This document shows, piece after piece, positions 24,827-34,459 of a stretch of 64,000 bases of DNA. This DNA is from Obscuribacter phosphatis_A. GTDB taxonomy: Bacteria > Cyanobacteriota > Vampirovibrionia > Obscuribacterales > Obscuribacteraceae. The translations under genes and the position numbers were made by a program. Numbering within the stretch: the stretch's first letter is position 1; every line of letters begins with the position of its first letter. Under the pieces are notes generated by a model. The model had not been told where the DNA came from and ran no database searches. It saw nothing but the letters and a program-made list of their open reading frames with translations. The stretch spans positions 71,375 through 135,374 of the forward strand of contig JAFLCK010000012.1 of assembly GCA_017303615.1 (NCBI GenBank), given 5' to 3'.

Positions 24827-26734
24827 TCAATCTAGGGGCAATTCAAACCAGAAAGTGCTGCCAATGCCCTCACTCGATGAGACCCCGATGCGGCCGCCGT
24901 GGGCTTCCACAATTGCTTTGCAAATAGCCAGCCCCAGACCGCTGCCCGCTCTCTCGCGAGCATCCTGCGGCTCTACCTGCTGAAAGCGATCGAAGATCTG
25001 CCCCAGCTTACTAGCCGGAATACCACGCCCCTGATCGGTAATGCTTATGCGTGCCCAGTCTTGACCGCCGACATCGTGACGCAATTCATCGCGCACGGTG
25101 ATTTTGCTGCCATTCGGGCTAAACTTCAATGCATTGCCCAGCAGGTTGATCATCACCTGCACCAACCGGTCTGCATCACCGACAAAATCAAGATTCTGAC
25201 CGGTGCGTTTAATTGACACCTTCTTAGTTTCAGCCAGAGAAACCACAGCCAGACAAGCTTTACTGAAAATCTCGGCACTGCTGACACCGTCCAAAGACAG
25301 GCTGACAATGCCCGACTCCATTTTCTCAATCTCTAGAAGCTGATTAATAAGCGAAAGCGACAAGCCAAGATTACTTTGCGCCCTATCGATATAGACCTTG
25401 ACCTCAGACGGCAACTGAAAATGCTCGGATGAAGCAATCTCTAAAGAGGCTTGCACCGCATTCAGTGGCGTACGCAAATCATGACTGAGCATATTGACGA
25501 AATCAGTTTTTAGGCGCTCAAGCTCTTTGCGGGCGCGAATATCTTGAATGACGCAGTAAAGCGACATTTGCTCTCTAGAATAAGTAACAGACCAAGATGT
25601 ATCAACCAAGTCGCCCTGCAAGGTCTTAATGCGCGTCTCAAAGCGAATCTCTCTATCTTCAGCCTCAGCCGCCTCAAAACGATTGATCACAGCATCGAAT
25701 TGGTCTTCGGCTAGCAAAGAAACAAGTCTGAGATTGTTCAGCCCGCCACTGCCGGCACCTGAGCCCGGGTTGCGCTCATCGCCCAGCCCCGTCCGCCCAT
25801 GGCTCAACTGAAAGCCCTCTGCGCTCTCATCATCGTCACAGGCGCCGAATAACCTGGCAGCAGCCTGGTTAAACTCGCAGACTTTCAAGTCTGTATTAAT
25901 CGAAATAATTGCCTCGGCAGCGTTATCTAAAAGCGCCCGCTCCCTCTGCCTGAGTGCCGTCAGATCGCCGTACATCTTATGAAAGAGCCTGTCGATTTGA
26001 CCAAGCTCATCGTCCCCGGCGACGGTCTCTATAGGCGCCTTGCCCACCGACAGGCTGATAGTATTCTTCATCAGCTTCTTTAGACGATTAGTGGTGGAAA
26101 AGTTAAAATAAGCCGCCAAACCGAAAGCCAGAGCGCCACTCAAGACAAGCGACAAATTGAGAGCAGTGCGCAGCTGCCAATCATATTCTGCATACTCTAT
26201 AGATGACCGTCTCTGTGCTTCTTGCTGCTCGGTGGTCAGTTTCTCGGTCATAGCCAGCAGTCTATTTATATCTTTCTGCGCCCCCGCCCAGATAAGGCTG
26301 GCCCGCCCCGACTGTCCGGCAGCATAAGCAGCAGCGGCATCGGTAAACTGCATATCAATCTTGCGAAAACTATCAGACATATCACGGTAAATAACGGCAT
26401 CATCAGAAGAACTACGAGCCAGGGCATCCAGCACCGCCAGTTCAGCGCCAATCTTCTTTCTAATATCACGCTCCGAGGCTGTTTCCATCATGTCTTCGCG
26501 GCTAGCTAGCTTGCGCACCATAACCTCGGTGATGCGCCGCACATGCAAAGACATAATCGCACACAGCCGATTAGACATCTCTCGCTGCTTGACTGCGGTA
26601 ATTCTAGACTGCTCAACCTTTTCAAATAAGCCGGCTATATAGGTAACCAGACCGATCTCGAAGACAACCGGTACAGTGACAAGAATCAAGACTTTATGGG
26701 GAATTTTCAGACTTCCGACTCCCGTACCGCCCAC
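24827..26734 (-). CDS. Sensor histidine kinase with PAS domain (system A)
   Basis: 635 aa, GTG start. Transmembrane helices at ~14-36 and ~192-212 enclose a helical, CHASE3-like outside domain. A HAMP-like linker ('NRLKKLMKNTISLSVGKAPIET', split) leads to a PAS domain (~265-400, 'ALLDNAAEAIISINTDLKVCEFNQAA'). The dimerisation helix carries H418 ('LSHDLRTPLNAVQ'), followed by the ATPase domain with N, G1 and G2 boxes ('INLLGNALKF', 'DQGRGIP', 'GSGLGLAICKAI'). It is convergent with the preceding membrane-protein gene and a close paralog of the kinase at 28446-30227. Confidence 0.92.
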   Translation of the reverse strand: MGGTGVGSLKIPHKVLILVTVPVVFEIGLVTYIAGLFEKVEQSRITAVKQREMSNRLCAIMSLHVRRITEVMVRKLASREDMMETASERDIRKKIGAELAVLDALARSSSDDAVIYRDMSDSFRKIDMQFTDAAAAYAAGQSGRASLIWAGAQKDINRLLAMTEKLTTEQQEAQRRSSIEYAEYDWQLRTALNLSLVLSGALAFGLAAYFNFSTTNRLKKLMKNTISLSVGKAPIETVAGDDELGQIDRLFHKMYGDLTALRQRERALLDNAAEAIISINTDLKVCEFNQAAARLFGACDDDESAEGFQLSHGRTGLGDERNPGSGAGSGGLNNLRLVSLLAEDQFDAVINRFEAAEAEDREIRFETRIKTLQGDLVDTSWSVTYSREQMSLYCVIQDIRARKELERLKTDFVNMLSHDLRTPLNAVQASLEIASSEHFQLPSEVKVYIDRAQSNLGLSLSLINQLLEIEKMESGIVSLSLDGVSSAEIFSKACLAVVSLAETKKVSIKRTGQNLDFVGDADRLVQVMINLLGNALKFSPNGSKITVRDELRHDVGGQDWARISITDQGRGIPASKLGQIFDRFQQVEPQDARERAGSGLGLAICKAIVEAHGGRIGVSSSEGIGSTFWFELPLD

Positions 26735-26900
26735 CGAACAAACTCTACTAAATTAACATCTCCCCAATTAGCGTCTAGACGAGCCATACCACGGCGCAGC
26801 CAACAATTAATCTTCCTGCCAACTTCCTGCCAACCAGGGCAACTTATCTTTGAGCCATGAAACGCCCCTTTTGAATTTTCTTACCAGCGGAGCATATATC

Positions 26901-27488
26901 ATGAGCGATCGTGTAGAAAGAGCTGTCGAAGCCGTTAGCGCCGGACAAAATGTCACCCGCATAGTCAACAGCGAACTTACCAGAGAAGAACAACTGCAGT
27001 TTGCCCGTCGACTGTGGGACAACAGTGAAAACGCCCGTTCAAGCTCCGCTGGTGTCTGGACCCGCGACATGGGCGGTGCCGAAATCAGATTTCGCACTGT
27101 CGGTGGCGAGCGCCAGGTTGACGACATAGTCTTCAACGGCAGAGACATCTATGACACGCCCCAAGAATCGGCCACCCGCCAAGGCAGAGAACAAGCCGCC
27201 GCCAGACGCCGAGAAGCTCCAGCCAGTTCAGGTATAGGTGCTGACGACCGCTACCGCGGCCAAGCAACCGCAGCAACCCAGACTGAAGCCGAAGCAAGCC
27301 AAAGAGGCGACTATCAAAGATGCCTCGACGGCGGCGACAGAAGACGGGTAGACGAAGCTGTATGTGGCGCCGTCACAGGCTACACCCCGCCCGGCATGCG
27401 CCGCAACCCTACTTTTGAGCGCACCGGCCCCGGTGCCAGCGCCGCCCAAAAACTACCAGCCCTAGAATTAGTAGACTCTACAAAATAG
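26901..27488 (+). CDS. Small soluble protein of unknown function
   Basis: 195 aa from the ATG at 26901 (an in-frame TTG at 26850 would extend it by 17 residues). Residues 1-40 are helical ('DRVERAVEAVSAGQNVTRIV', 'LTREEQLQFARRLWD'). Residues 45-90 contain a short beta-rich 'EIRFRTVGGERQVDDIVFNG' unit. The rest is Arg/Ala/Gln-rich and probably disordered. It lies between two minus-strand signalling genes. No family recognised. Confidence 0.6.
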   Translation: MSDRVERAVEAVSAGQNVTRIVNSELTREEQLQFARRLWDNSENARSSSAGVWTRDMGGAEIRFRTVGGERQVDDIVFNGRDIYDTPQESATRQGREQAAARRREAPASSGIGADDRYRGQATAATQTEAEASQRGDYQRCLDGGDRRRVDEAVCGAVTGYTPPGMRRNPTFERTGPGASAAQKLPALELVDSTK

Positions 27489-27553
27489 CTCTTTGGACTG
27501 TTTGGACTCTTTGAACCGTTGTGACAGTTTAAATCACACACTATTCAAGCCCA

Positions 27554-28243
27554 TCAACTATTCTGGTTCTCGACAAAAAGCCCATAGCCCGCCCCTCTTA
27601 CATTCTTAATGACAGACTCAGAACCAGAATAGTCGATCTTCTGCCGCAAACGCTTGATACAACTGGTCAGCGCCTCAACAGTCGAATCACTCTCACTAGG
27701 CCAGACATGAGCAAGCAGTTTTTCAGCAGGAAAGTACTGCCCGGCATTGCGCATAAAAAATTCAAGCAAGGCGAACTCTTTGGGCAATAGACTGACCAAA
27801 CTGCCGCCCCTTGTCACCTTATGAGCCTTAGCATCGAGCTCAATGTCGCCTACTTTTAGCACATCAATCGGCAAAAGCACAGTCGGTCGCCTAAGCAGAA
27901 CAGCAATTCGCGCCGTCAATTCACGACCATCAAAGGGCTTGGTCAGATAATCATCCGCCCCTTGCCCCAAGCCCTCAAGCTTCTCTTCTATGGCTTTCTT
28001 GCCGGTTAACATCAAAACCGGGGTAGTGCCTCCATTGCGACGAAAGGTCTTCAAAATATCGATACCTTCTACTTCAGGCAAATTCCAATCAAGCACAATC
28101 AAATCATAAGGGTCGAAACGCAAGCGCTGCAGCGCATCGCCGCCATTCTTCACATGCTCGACCAGGTGCCCCTCGCGCCCCAACCAGCGCATGACCAGCT
28201 CAGCCAACTGCACATCATCTTCCACAATGAGAATCTTAGCCAA
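27554..28243 (-). CDS. OmpR/PhoB-family response regulator (system B)
   Basis: 229 aa, TTG start with GGAGAG upstream. Receiver: D9/D10, phospho-acceptor D52 ('LIVLDWNLPEVEG'), T80 and K102 ('LTKPF'). Winged helix from ~125 to 225, ending 'GAGYGLFVENQ'. D52, K102 and most spacing are identical to the regulator at 23177, showing a shared ancestor. The cognate kinase lies upstream on the same strand, ~200 bp away. Confidence 0.93.
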   Translation of the reverse strand: MAKILIVEDDVQLAELVMRWLGREGHLVEHVKNGGDALQRLRFDPYDLIVLDWNLPEVEGIDILKTFRRNGGTTPVLMLTGKKAIEEKLEGLGQGADDYLTKPFDGRELTARIAVLLRRPTVLLPIDVLKVGDIELDAKAHKVTRGGSLVSLLPKEFALLEFFMRNAGQYFPAEKLLAHVWPSESDSTVEALTSCIKRLRQKIDYSGSESVIKNVRGAGYGLFVENQNS

Positions 28244-28445
28244 AGTCGCTCTCCATTGCTCTTAATTCTGCTCTCGCGCTAAAGTTCACAGCTATTCACC
28301 GCCTACTCATTAACAACCAAGAGAAGCTGCATAGCAGCGAATAAACAGACAAATAAACAGACAGGCAAACCAGCAAAATTGACCAATCGCATAAAAGCTC
28401 TATATGAGCTCATTGGCGAAGTCAACTGTCTAGCTAATCCCACAT

Positions 28446-30227
28446 TCAAGAGCCGATAGGCAGAGTAAACCAAAATGTACTACCTTCTCCCAAAGTGGAA
28501 TCTACTCCTATCTTCCCGTTATGCTTCTCAATTATCGCCTTAGAAATAGCCAGACCAAGCCCCGCGCCCTTGTGCACTTTTTCGTCGGAAGCCTCTACCT
28601 GCCTGAAGCGTTCAAAAACAGTCTGTAACTTGTCTTCGGGAATGCCGCGACCGCTGTCCGTCACCATAAACCTGACAAAGCGTCCTTCTTTGCGCGCCCG
28701 CACCGAGACTTTCGAATGCGGCGCCGAATACTTCACGGCATTGCCCAACAAGTTGATGAGCACCTGCACAATGCGCTCTTTATCAGCAACAACCATAAGA
28801 CTAGAATCGATATTATGCGACACGGCAATATTCTTGCTAAGAAAGAGCGTCTCAACAGCATTCACAGCCGTAGAAACAATCTGCGCCGCCGCAATATTCT
28901 CAGGCAAAAGCTCAATATGACCAGATTCAAGCTTGTCTAAATCAAGCAAATTATTGACCAGAGCCATAAGCCTATTGATATTGTCTTGAGCCGCCCCAAG
29001 ACTTCTAGTCATAAAATCATCGAGACTATCAGCTAACTCGCTTTCGATGAGCGAATGAGTCATTTGTATAGACGAAAGCGGTGTGCGAATCTCGTGGCTG
29101 ACCATAGCCACAAACTCGGCTTTCATGCGCTCGAGATTTTTGCGGCTGGTAATATCGTGAATAACGCAATAGAGCGACTCTTCTTCAGCCGAATAGGTGA
29201 CAGACCACTCAGTATCAGCGAGCGTTCCGTCTGCTTTGAGCACGGCACACTCGAAATTAGTTTCTTTTCCGCGTTCGATTACATGCCGCAAATTCTTATG
29301 CACTTCAGCGCGATCATTGGGTGCCAGCAAATCGACCAAGCGCCCGCCCAAAAAGCTTTCAGCATCAAAGCCCCATTGTTTGAACGCCGCAGCATTGATG
29401 TCGGTAAAGCGCAGATCTTTATCAACCGAACAAACCACATCGGCGACATTCTCTAAAATTGCTCTCTCTCTGCGGCGCAATACTGCCAGAGACTCATGCA
29501 TTTTGTGATAAAGCTCATCAATACGAGCCAACTCATCATCACCACTAAGTCGAGCCACCGGCGCCTGCCCACCGGCGATCATCTCGGTGTTCTTCATGAT
29601 TACAGAAAGGCGACTGGCGGTGCCGCGGTTGAAGAGATAAGCCAAGCCGAAGGCAGTAAAGACAGAAAGCAAGATTGAAAGATAGAGAACTGTCTTAATT
29701 AGCTCGCTATACTGAGCGATATCGACGCCTTCTATTTGAGCTTGTTGAGCCGAAAGTTCGTCTGTGGCTTGCAAGAGCTCGTCAAAATGCCGCCGCATAG
29801 ACATAAAGGCAAGCGCCGCAGAAGCCTTGTCCCCGCCTCGCATTTTCTGCAAAGCTTGCTCGTGTTCGTCACCGATTTCCTTGACCAAACCATCAAGCCG
29901 CTGCCAAGTCGCGCTACAACGCGGATTTCGCGCCACCAAAGCATGAATCTTGGCAATCTCATCACGCATTTTCTGTGCGGTTATTGCTGCCTGCGCCCGC
30001 ACTTCGGCATTATCGACGCTCTTATAGATAGCGATTTGAGTGAGGCGCGTGACGTGCAGACCCATGAGTGCATAAGTTCTGTTCGCCATCTCACGCGCTT
30101 CTTGCTCTTTGCGACGCGCCTCGTCGGCTTGCCCCAATAGCGATACGAGAGTTCCAACTAAAGCCAACTCAAAAATAACAGGCACAGAGACTGCGATAAG
30201 GAATTTCTGCGAGATTTTCAGTGACAT
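28446..30227 (-). CDS. Sensor histidine kinase with PAS domain (system B)
   Basis: 593 aa, ATG start. Two membrane helices (~10-30 and ~182-200) flank a helical CHASE3-like sensor domain. A HAMP-like linker and a PAS domain ('AILENVADVVCSVDKDLRFTDIN', split) follow. H378 lies in 'VSHEIRTPLSSIQ', with complete ATPase boxes ('INLLGNAVKY', 'DSGRGIP', 'GAGLGLAISKAI'). Alignment by eye with the 24827-26734 kinase runs from the N-terminus ('LKISQKFLIAVSVPVIFELAL' against 'LKIPHKVLILVTVPVVFEIGL', split) to the C-terminus, so the pair arose by duplication. Stimulus unknown. Confidence 0.93.
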   Translation of the reverse strand: MSLKISQKFLIAVSVPVIFELALVGTLVSLLGQADEARRKEQEAREMANRTYALMGLHVTRLTQIAIYKSVDNAEVRAQAAITAQKMRDEIAKIHALVARNPRCSATWQRLDGLVKEIGDEHEQALQKMRGGDKASAALAFMSMRRHFDELLQATDELSAQQAQIEGVDIAQYSELIKTVLYLSILLSVFTAFGLAYLFNRGTASRLSVIMKNTEMIAGGQAPVARLSGDDELARIDELYHKMHESLAVLRRRERAILENVADVVCSVDKDLRFTDINAAAFKQWGFDAESFLGGRLVDLLAPNDRAEVHKNLRHVIERGKETNFECAVLKADGTLADTEWSVTYSAEEESLYCVIHDITSRKNLERMKAEFVAMVSHEIRTPLSSIQMTHSLIESELADSLDDFMTRSLGAAQDNINRLMALVNNLLDLDKLESGHIELLPENIAAAQIVSTAVNAVETLFLSKNIAVSHNIDSSLMVVADKERIVQVLINLLGNAVKYSAPHSKVSVRARKEGRFVRFMVTDSGRGIPEDKLQTVFERFRQVEASDEKVHKGAGLGLAISKAIIEKHNGKIGVDSTLGEGSTFWFTLPIGS

Positions 30228-30449
30228 CTGTTGTTATCAGCTCTGACTCGAAACTTCTCTGTAAAAACGCTCTAGGTGCCGCCGGTTTGGTAAGAAAATC
30301 CGGTTAATTATAGCAGTTCAGAGAAATTACAAATAGAGCTCAATGGAGATATCGGTCGCGCCCAGTATATGAGCAATGATGATGAGCCACCATATTTAAT
30401 GGCAGTGACGACGAGGACAATCAGTGAATCTTCACATGATTTCATGGTG

Positions 30450-31100
30450 TTAGCGAGTCTTTCGACGGTCGCGGTCACTGGTCCAAACCAGCTGCGCCGC
30501 TGGTATCTCTAAGAAACAGTCAGGTGCATAAAGTTCACGCCCCCAGCATTTGCGAGATGTCACGGCAATACCAGCGCATTTGAGGGCTTCAGCCACCAAG
30601 CCATTACAATTACCTGAATGCGATTGAAAGGAAGGGTCATATGGAGTGCCCAGCCTTTGCCGGGCAAAGTGGATTGCTGCCTCCCTGCTTCTTTCATCTT
30701 TGTATGGTGGACGAATCAATGCCAACCTTGTGCTGCGCCATTCTCTATAGAGACTCCAATCAGCCTCAATGGCTTTCTTATGAACAGTCAGCAAGCTTCT
30801 ATTGCCATCTACTAAGGCCGCATGAACCCAAGCCGTGCCCGTCCCAAAGAGCGACAAGACTATCCACTGCCATGCATGCAAGTTAGATTCGAGAAGAACA
30901 TCTCCGGGTTCGCACAATTCCTTCAGCAGCGCCAGCTCATTCTCTGTTGTATCCCAAGGCAAAGACCAGGGCCAGAGACAGGTAGTAAAAACCTTGTCTC
31001 GCACTCGCGGCACAAAAAGACAGACGGCTAGACCCGCAGAGACAGCTAAAGTCAAGGAGGTTAGAAGATTTCGTTTTCTCAAAGCTTTCAACCTTTTCAA
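30450..31100 (-). CDS. YiiX/NlpC-P60-like permuted papain-fold protein
   Basis: 216 aa, TTG start (weak). N-terminal hydrophobic helix (~12-31). The opening 'CEPGDVLLESN' is the P-G-D-[VI]-L strand of YiiX/YaeF-type circularly permuted papain folds. The catalytic His lies in 'WVHAALV' (H93), and the Cys is probably C165 in 'SGNCNGLVAEAL', after 'LGTPYDPSFQ'. Relatives cleave amide or thioester bonds in cell wall or lipid substrates. The substrate here is unknown. Confidence 0.75.
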   Translation of the reverse strand: MKRLKALRKRNLLTSLTLAVSAGLAVCLFVPRVRDKVFTTCLWPWSLPWDTTENELALLKELCEPGDVLLESNLHAWQWIVLSLFGTGTAWVHAALVDGNRSLLTVHKKAIEADWSLYREWRSTRLALIRPPYKDERSREAAIHFARQRLGTPYDPSFQSHSGNCNGLVAEALKCAGIAVTSRKCWGRELYAPDCFLEIPAAQLVWTSDRDRRKTR

Positions 31101-31162
31101 CAGCAGAGCAGAGCTGGAGCCTGTTCAGCAAGCGGAAGCAATCACGGCAGCGCTCTCTAACA

Positions 31163-31268
31163 TTGACAGCAATTCGCTAAAATGATATCAGATTGCTGCG
31201 CAGCCATCGCTTCATTTGGAGGCCGAGACTGCGCCAACAGGTTGCCGGTCTTCAAATGAAACGATGGC
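31163..31268 (+). other. Promoter-like element followed by 19-bp inverted repeat
   Basis: TTGACA (31163-31168), 17 bp, then TATCAG (31186-31191). A few bases later an inverted repeat has arms 31203-31221 and 31250-31268 (GCCATCGCTTCATTTGGAG against its near-complement, 17 of 19 pairing, 28-nt loop). A transcript starting here would begin with a long hairpin. It sits in the 340-bp gap 31101-31443, and no gene on this strand follows directly. It could be a small RNA, an IS/MITE remnant or a terminator for the minus-strand gene. Confidence 0.4.
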
Positions 31269-31443
31269 TTGCCTGTCAAAGGTCCACTATTTCTAAGGAA
31301 ACTCAATCTAATGAGCTATACAGTGCAAATCTATCTCGAGCGCGAGATCCTACAGAAAGAACTTTCTACTGTCTTGATTGTTTAATACTCTCGCACGCGC
31401 GCGGCTTAGACAACCGTGTGCTTGCGATGACGGTTTCGATTGC

Positions 31444-31734
31444 CTACTGGCGCGGCTTTCCAGACTCTCCTTCCGCCGGCATCCTCTTTTGGGGTATCCC
31501 GCCGCCTTCGATCTCGCCTTTCTCACTTCGCCTTTGCTTCACGAAACCCAAGACTCCTACACCGAAAACAACCAACCCGATGACACCCACAGCAGTCATC
31601 ACCGCCATGGTCATCATCTCAACGTCACCAGGTGTGCTCAACACCCACAACCATCCCGGCCAGATGAAACCCAGAAAGGTGAATACTGCACCCACAACAA
31701 GTGCTGTTTTAGATCCGCAATTATTTTTTCTCAT
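31444..31734 (-). CDS. Small two-helix membrane protein
   Basis: 96 aa, ATG start. Two transmembrane helices, ~10-32 and ~41-64, rich in Gly/Val/Phe/Trp ('LVVGAVFTFLGFIWPGWLWV', 'VMTAVGVIGLVVFGVGVLGF'). The tail is basic and Gly/Pro-rich. No family recognised. Confidence 0.6.
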   Translation of the reverse strand: MRKNNCGSKTALVVGAVFTFLGFIWPGWLWVLSTPGDVEMMTMAVMTAVGVIGLVVFGVGVLGFVKQRRSEKGEIEGGGIPQKRMPAEGESGKPRQ

Positions 31735-31863
31735 GAGACTTCTGTTGAATCGGTTCCACCCACCTGAATACCTGAATGATCGACCTGTACGGACCAGTTG
31801 ATCCTACCGGCCTATCTGGCAATGCATGCGCTCCCCATGAACATGAACATGAATAGCATTGTC

Positions 31864-32172
31864 TCAGATATTTTGCGCTTTCCGAATAGAAACTTTTCCG
31901 AACACTGTATTTTTGATCAGAGCTTTTCTAAATTGACCATACAGATCTTTGAGTGGCAGGTTGCAATATTCTCGCTTGTCTCTATCGTCTAGCCAACAGG
32001 GTTGAATACCGAAATAAGCAATAGAGAGTAGCTTCCGATCATAAACGAAGGGGGGATTGAGTAGTATCCACCCATTTTTTGCTGGTATGGAAGTACTAGG
32101 GTTGGTTGGTGCTTCTTTTGCGCACCAAAGATCTTCTTGCCATGCTAGCGGTTTTTCCAACACCTGAAACAC
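31864..32172 (-). CDS. Possible small protein of unknown function
   Basis: 102 aa, GTG start directly after an in-frame TGA. Composition and codon pattern look protein-like ('WILLNPPFVYDRKLLSIAYF', 'LKDLYGQFRKALIKNTVFGK'). No ribosome site, signal or family was recognised. It could be the end of a decayed gene. Confidence 0.4.
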   Translation of the reverse strand: MFQVLEKPLAWQEDLWCAKEAPTNPSTSIPAKNGWILLNPPFVYDRKLLSIAYFGIQPCWLDDRDKREYCNLPLKDLYGQFRKALIKNTVFGKVSIRKAQNI

Positions 32173-32274
32173 TCAGCTTAGCACAAGAAGTTCCACGGTT
32201 TGGAGAGGGTGGTGACAGCTAATATGATAGTATGACGTTTGCGGCGCAGAGTCCGCTACTCGAGCTCGTAAAGC

Positions 32275-33450
32275 ATGCAATATTGCCATTTCAGTAAAAG
32301 CAAATCAGCAGCAGCGCTGCACCGCATTGCAATCTTGGGGCTAGCCTGGCTGTTAGTTTATTGGTGTTTGCAGAGTCTATATGAGAAAGAATCATATGGA
32401 TTTATTAACACGGCTGGCAACTGGGCTATCGGCTTCGAATTTGGAACAGACTTTAAAGACAACCCGGTTTCCACCTCAAAATTTTCCTGTGGTTGGGTCC
32501 GATTCGGTCACCCTAGATTCGGATCACGCACCTATCTCAATAAAGCGGGAAAGCTTATGAATGTTGAGTTTGAGGACTGCAAAGACTTCTCCGAAGGTCT
32601 CGCCGAGGCTAGAAAAAATGGCGAATGGGGTTTTGTTGATCTAAACGGCAAGTATGTAGTCGCTCCGAGCTTTCAAGAAACACGCCACTTCTCATGTGGA
32701 CTTGCCGCTGTTCGCTTGAATGATAAGTGGGGTTTTGTCGAAAAGGAAGGCAAAACCAGAATTAGTCCTCAATATGAGAATGCCGCGCCCTTTTCAGAAG
32801 GCTTAGCAGCTGTTCGCCGAGACGGAAAATGGGGATTCATTGATGAGCATGGAGAGCTCGTCATTCCAAATATCTATGAAAAAGTGCGACGATTCTCAGG
32901 CGGTCTAGCTGCGGTGGCTGAGTCTAAATCGGCTTGGAAGTTCATTGATACTACCGGTGCTACCAGGTTTAATCTCGCCGAAGGTAAACTTTCCAAAGAC
33001 TTTAGTGATAGAAAGATATACAACGAACTGGATAGTGTAACTAATCACAATTGCGACCTAAAGTTGCAGTGCCTTGAGTTCTCAGAAAAATTGCTGCCAG
33101 CATTCATTGGCGAAAAATGGGGTTATTTGGATGAGAGCGGTAATGTTGTAATTCAACCCCAATTCTTGATTGCTGCCCCCTTTTCTGAAGGTGTTGCAGT
33201 CGTGGCAAAACAACCAGGCAAGTTCGTTTACATTGACAAATCCGGCAACGAACTCTTTGCTGGAAAGCAGTTCGACTATGCGACTAGTTTCTCCGAAGGA
33301 CGCGCTCTGGTCTTCAAAAAATCCAAAGACTACTTTTACATTGACAGATCAGGCAAGCAGGTTGGCTCAAAAACATTCTGCATGGCTCACCCATTTTCCG
33401 ATGGATACGCATTGGTCAACGACTATCTGACATCTTCTTATAGCCTGTAA
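32275..33450 (+). CDS. Membrane-anchored WG-repeat protein
   Basis: 391 aa. N-terminal signal anchor (~15-36, 'RIAILGLAWLLVYWCLQSLY'). From residue ~40 it is a series of ~48-residue WG units of the pattern W-G-[FY]-[VI]-D-x-x-G-x-x-[VI]-x-[PA]-x-[FY], at 'GEWGFVDLNGKYVVAPSF', 'DKWGFVEKEGKTRISPQY', 'GKWGFIDEHGELVIPNIY' and 'EKWGYLDESGNVVIQPQF', plus degenerate units. WG repeats form beta-propeller-like or solenoid arrays, often in secreted proteins of unknown role. A paralog (a lipoprotein) is encoded at 38133-39278. Confidence 0.9.
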   Translation: MQYCHFSKSKSAAALHRIAILGLAWLLVYWCLQSLYEKESYGFINTAGNWAIGFEFGTDFKDNPVSTSKFSCGWVRFGHPRFGSRTYLNKAGKLMNVEFEDCKDFSEGLAEARKNGEWGFVDLNGKYVVAPSFQETRHFSCGLAAVRLNDKWGFVEKEGKTRISPQYENAAPFSEGLAAVRRDGKWGFIDEHGELVIPNIYEKVRRFSGGLAAVAESKSAWKFIDTTGATRFNLAEGKLSKDFSDRKIYNELDSVTNHNCDLKLQCLEFSEKLLPAFIGEKWGYLDESGNVVIQPQFLIAAPFSEGVAVVAKQPGKFVYIDKSGNELFAGKQFDYATSFSEGRALVFKKSKDYFYIDRSGKQVGSKTFCMAHPFSDGYALVNDYLTSSYSL

Positions 33451-33517
33451 ATGCCGCCAATCTGACTCTCAGCCACACTCTCACGATGCCTTCACTTCGA
33501 CTACCAGGACTGACTTC

Positions 33518-33916
33518 ATGAACAACCAACTGCTTTCTTTCACTAGCGCCTTTGCCATTTTCTGCCTTGGCACCTCTTCCACTTTCGCAAGCGATACAGT
33601 AAGCAAGAAAGGCAACGAAAGCCCACTCTACATTAAGGGAAAGAACAATAGCGAAAGATGGAAATGGACAAGCAACAATCTACAAGTTCTCGCCTCTGCA
33701 GACAAGGCGGAAGCTTGCCAGCTGCTCAACGTACCAGCCACATACCAAAACGAAAGCAAAGTCGACTTTATCATATCGACTGACTTTGACAAAAAAACGA
33801 ACGAGCGCAAGCTGGTTCTTTTGGAAGTTAGATTTGGACAAGGCAAGGTGATAAGCCTTAAAATCTCTCATTTCTCCTATTCGACGCAAGCCCCTCAAGA
33901 AGTAGGACCCTCCTAA
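33518..33916 (+). CDS. Small secreted protein of unknown function
   Basis: 132 aa with a signal peptide (LLSFTSAFAIFCLGTSSTFA, cut near residue 24). The mature 108 residues contain a central beta-rich stretch, 'SKVDFIISTDFDKKTNERKLVLLEVRFGQGKV' (split). No family or cysteines found. It follows the WG-repeat gene by 67 bp and may be co-transcribed. Confidence 0.65.
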   Translation: MNNQLLSFTSAFAIFCLGTSSTFASDTVSKKGNESPLYIKGKNNSERWKWTSNNLQVLASADKAEACQLLNVPATYQNESKVDFIISTDFDKKTNERKLVLLEVRFGQGKVISLKISHFSYSTQAPQEVGPS

Positions 33917-34459
33917 AAGAAGATTTTGCAAGCGCATATTTATAAAACTCGCCACGTCAAAGCATCAAACATGCCACTACCGGCAGCGCCATTCAAATAT
34001 TTAACGGCAAGGTCACATTGCACAGGGAATAAAACAGCTAGCAAGCTGGCTTTGACAGCTGCGCTAGCTGGATACTATCAATAGCGCCCGCCAAAATTAG
34101 ACTTACACAATTCAAGCGGTGAGCCATAATCCAAAGCACCAGCTTTCAAAACTACCAAAGCTTCCGCCTCTTTCTAAAAGGTTGGGGTTATCGAATTTAA
34201 TAATAGAAACCGGGTTGCCAAGCCCCGGTAATAGCCAGAGCCATGCTGGCATCTTTCGGTTGCCAAACCAGCTGGAAGGCTGCGCCCGAGCCCCAAAACA
34301 AGCAGAATCTTACCCGCCGGAAGTTCTAAACAGACTTTCACATTTGCATATTCTTGCAACTATGCATATGCGCAAAAGTATGAAACAATATGTTCCAAGC
34401 AGGAATCTTAAATCACTTGTTTCGTAAACAGGCTTCGCATGATTACGAGGAGGAAGAAT
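33917..34459. other. 540-bp gap with a possible distant promoter
   Basis: TTGACA (34052-34057), 18 bp, then TATCAA (34076-34081) could drive the downstream gene pair with a ~380-nt leader. Inside the leader are several short inverted repeats (for example CCGGG...CCCCGG near 34206-34228), and a 102-aa ORF was rejected. No known riboswitch signature was recognised. Confidence 0.3.

Noticed and set aside
31193..31801. 202-codon plus ORF
   Set aside because: Crosses the hairpin at 31203-31268 and lies opposite the two-helix membrane protein. Pro/Thr-rich composition is that of a shadow frame.
34119..34427. 102-codon plus ORF upstream of the icd pair
   Set aside because: No ribosome site, no coherent secondary structure, and it overlaps the hairpin-rich leader. 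Left as non-coding.
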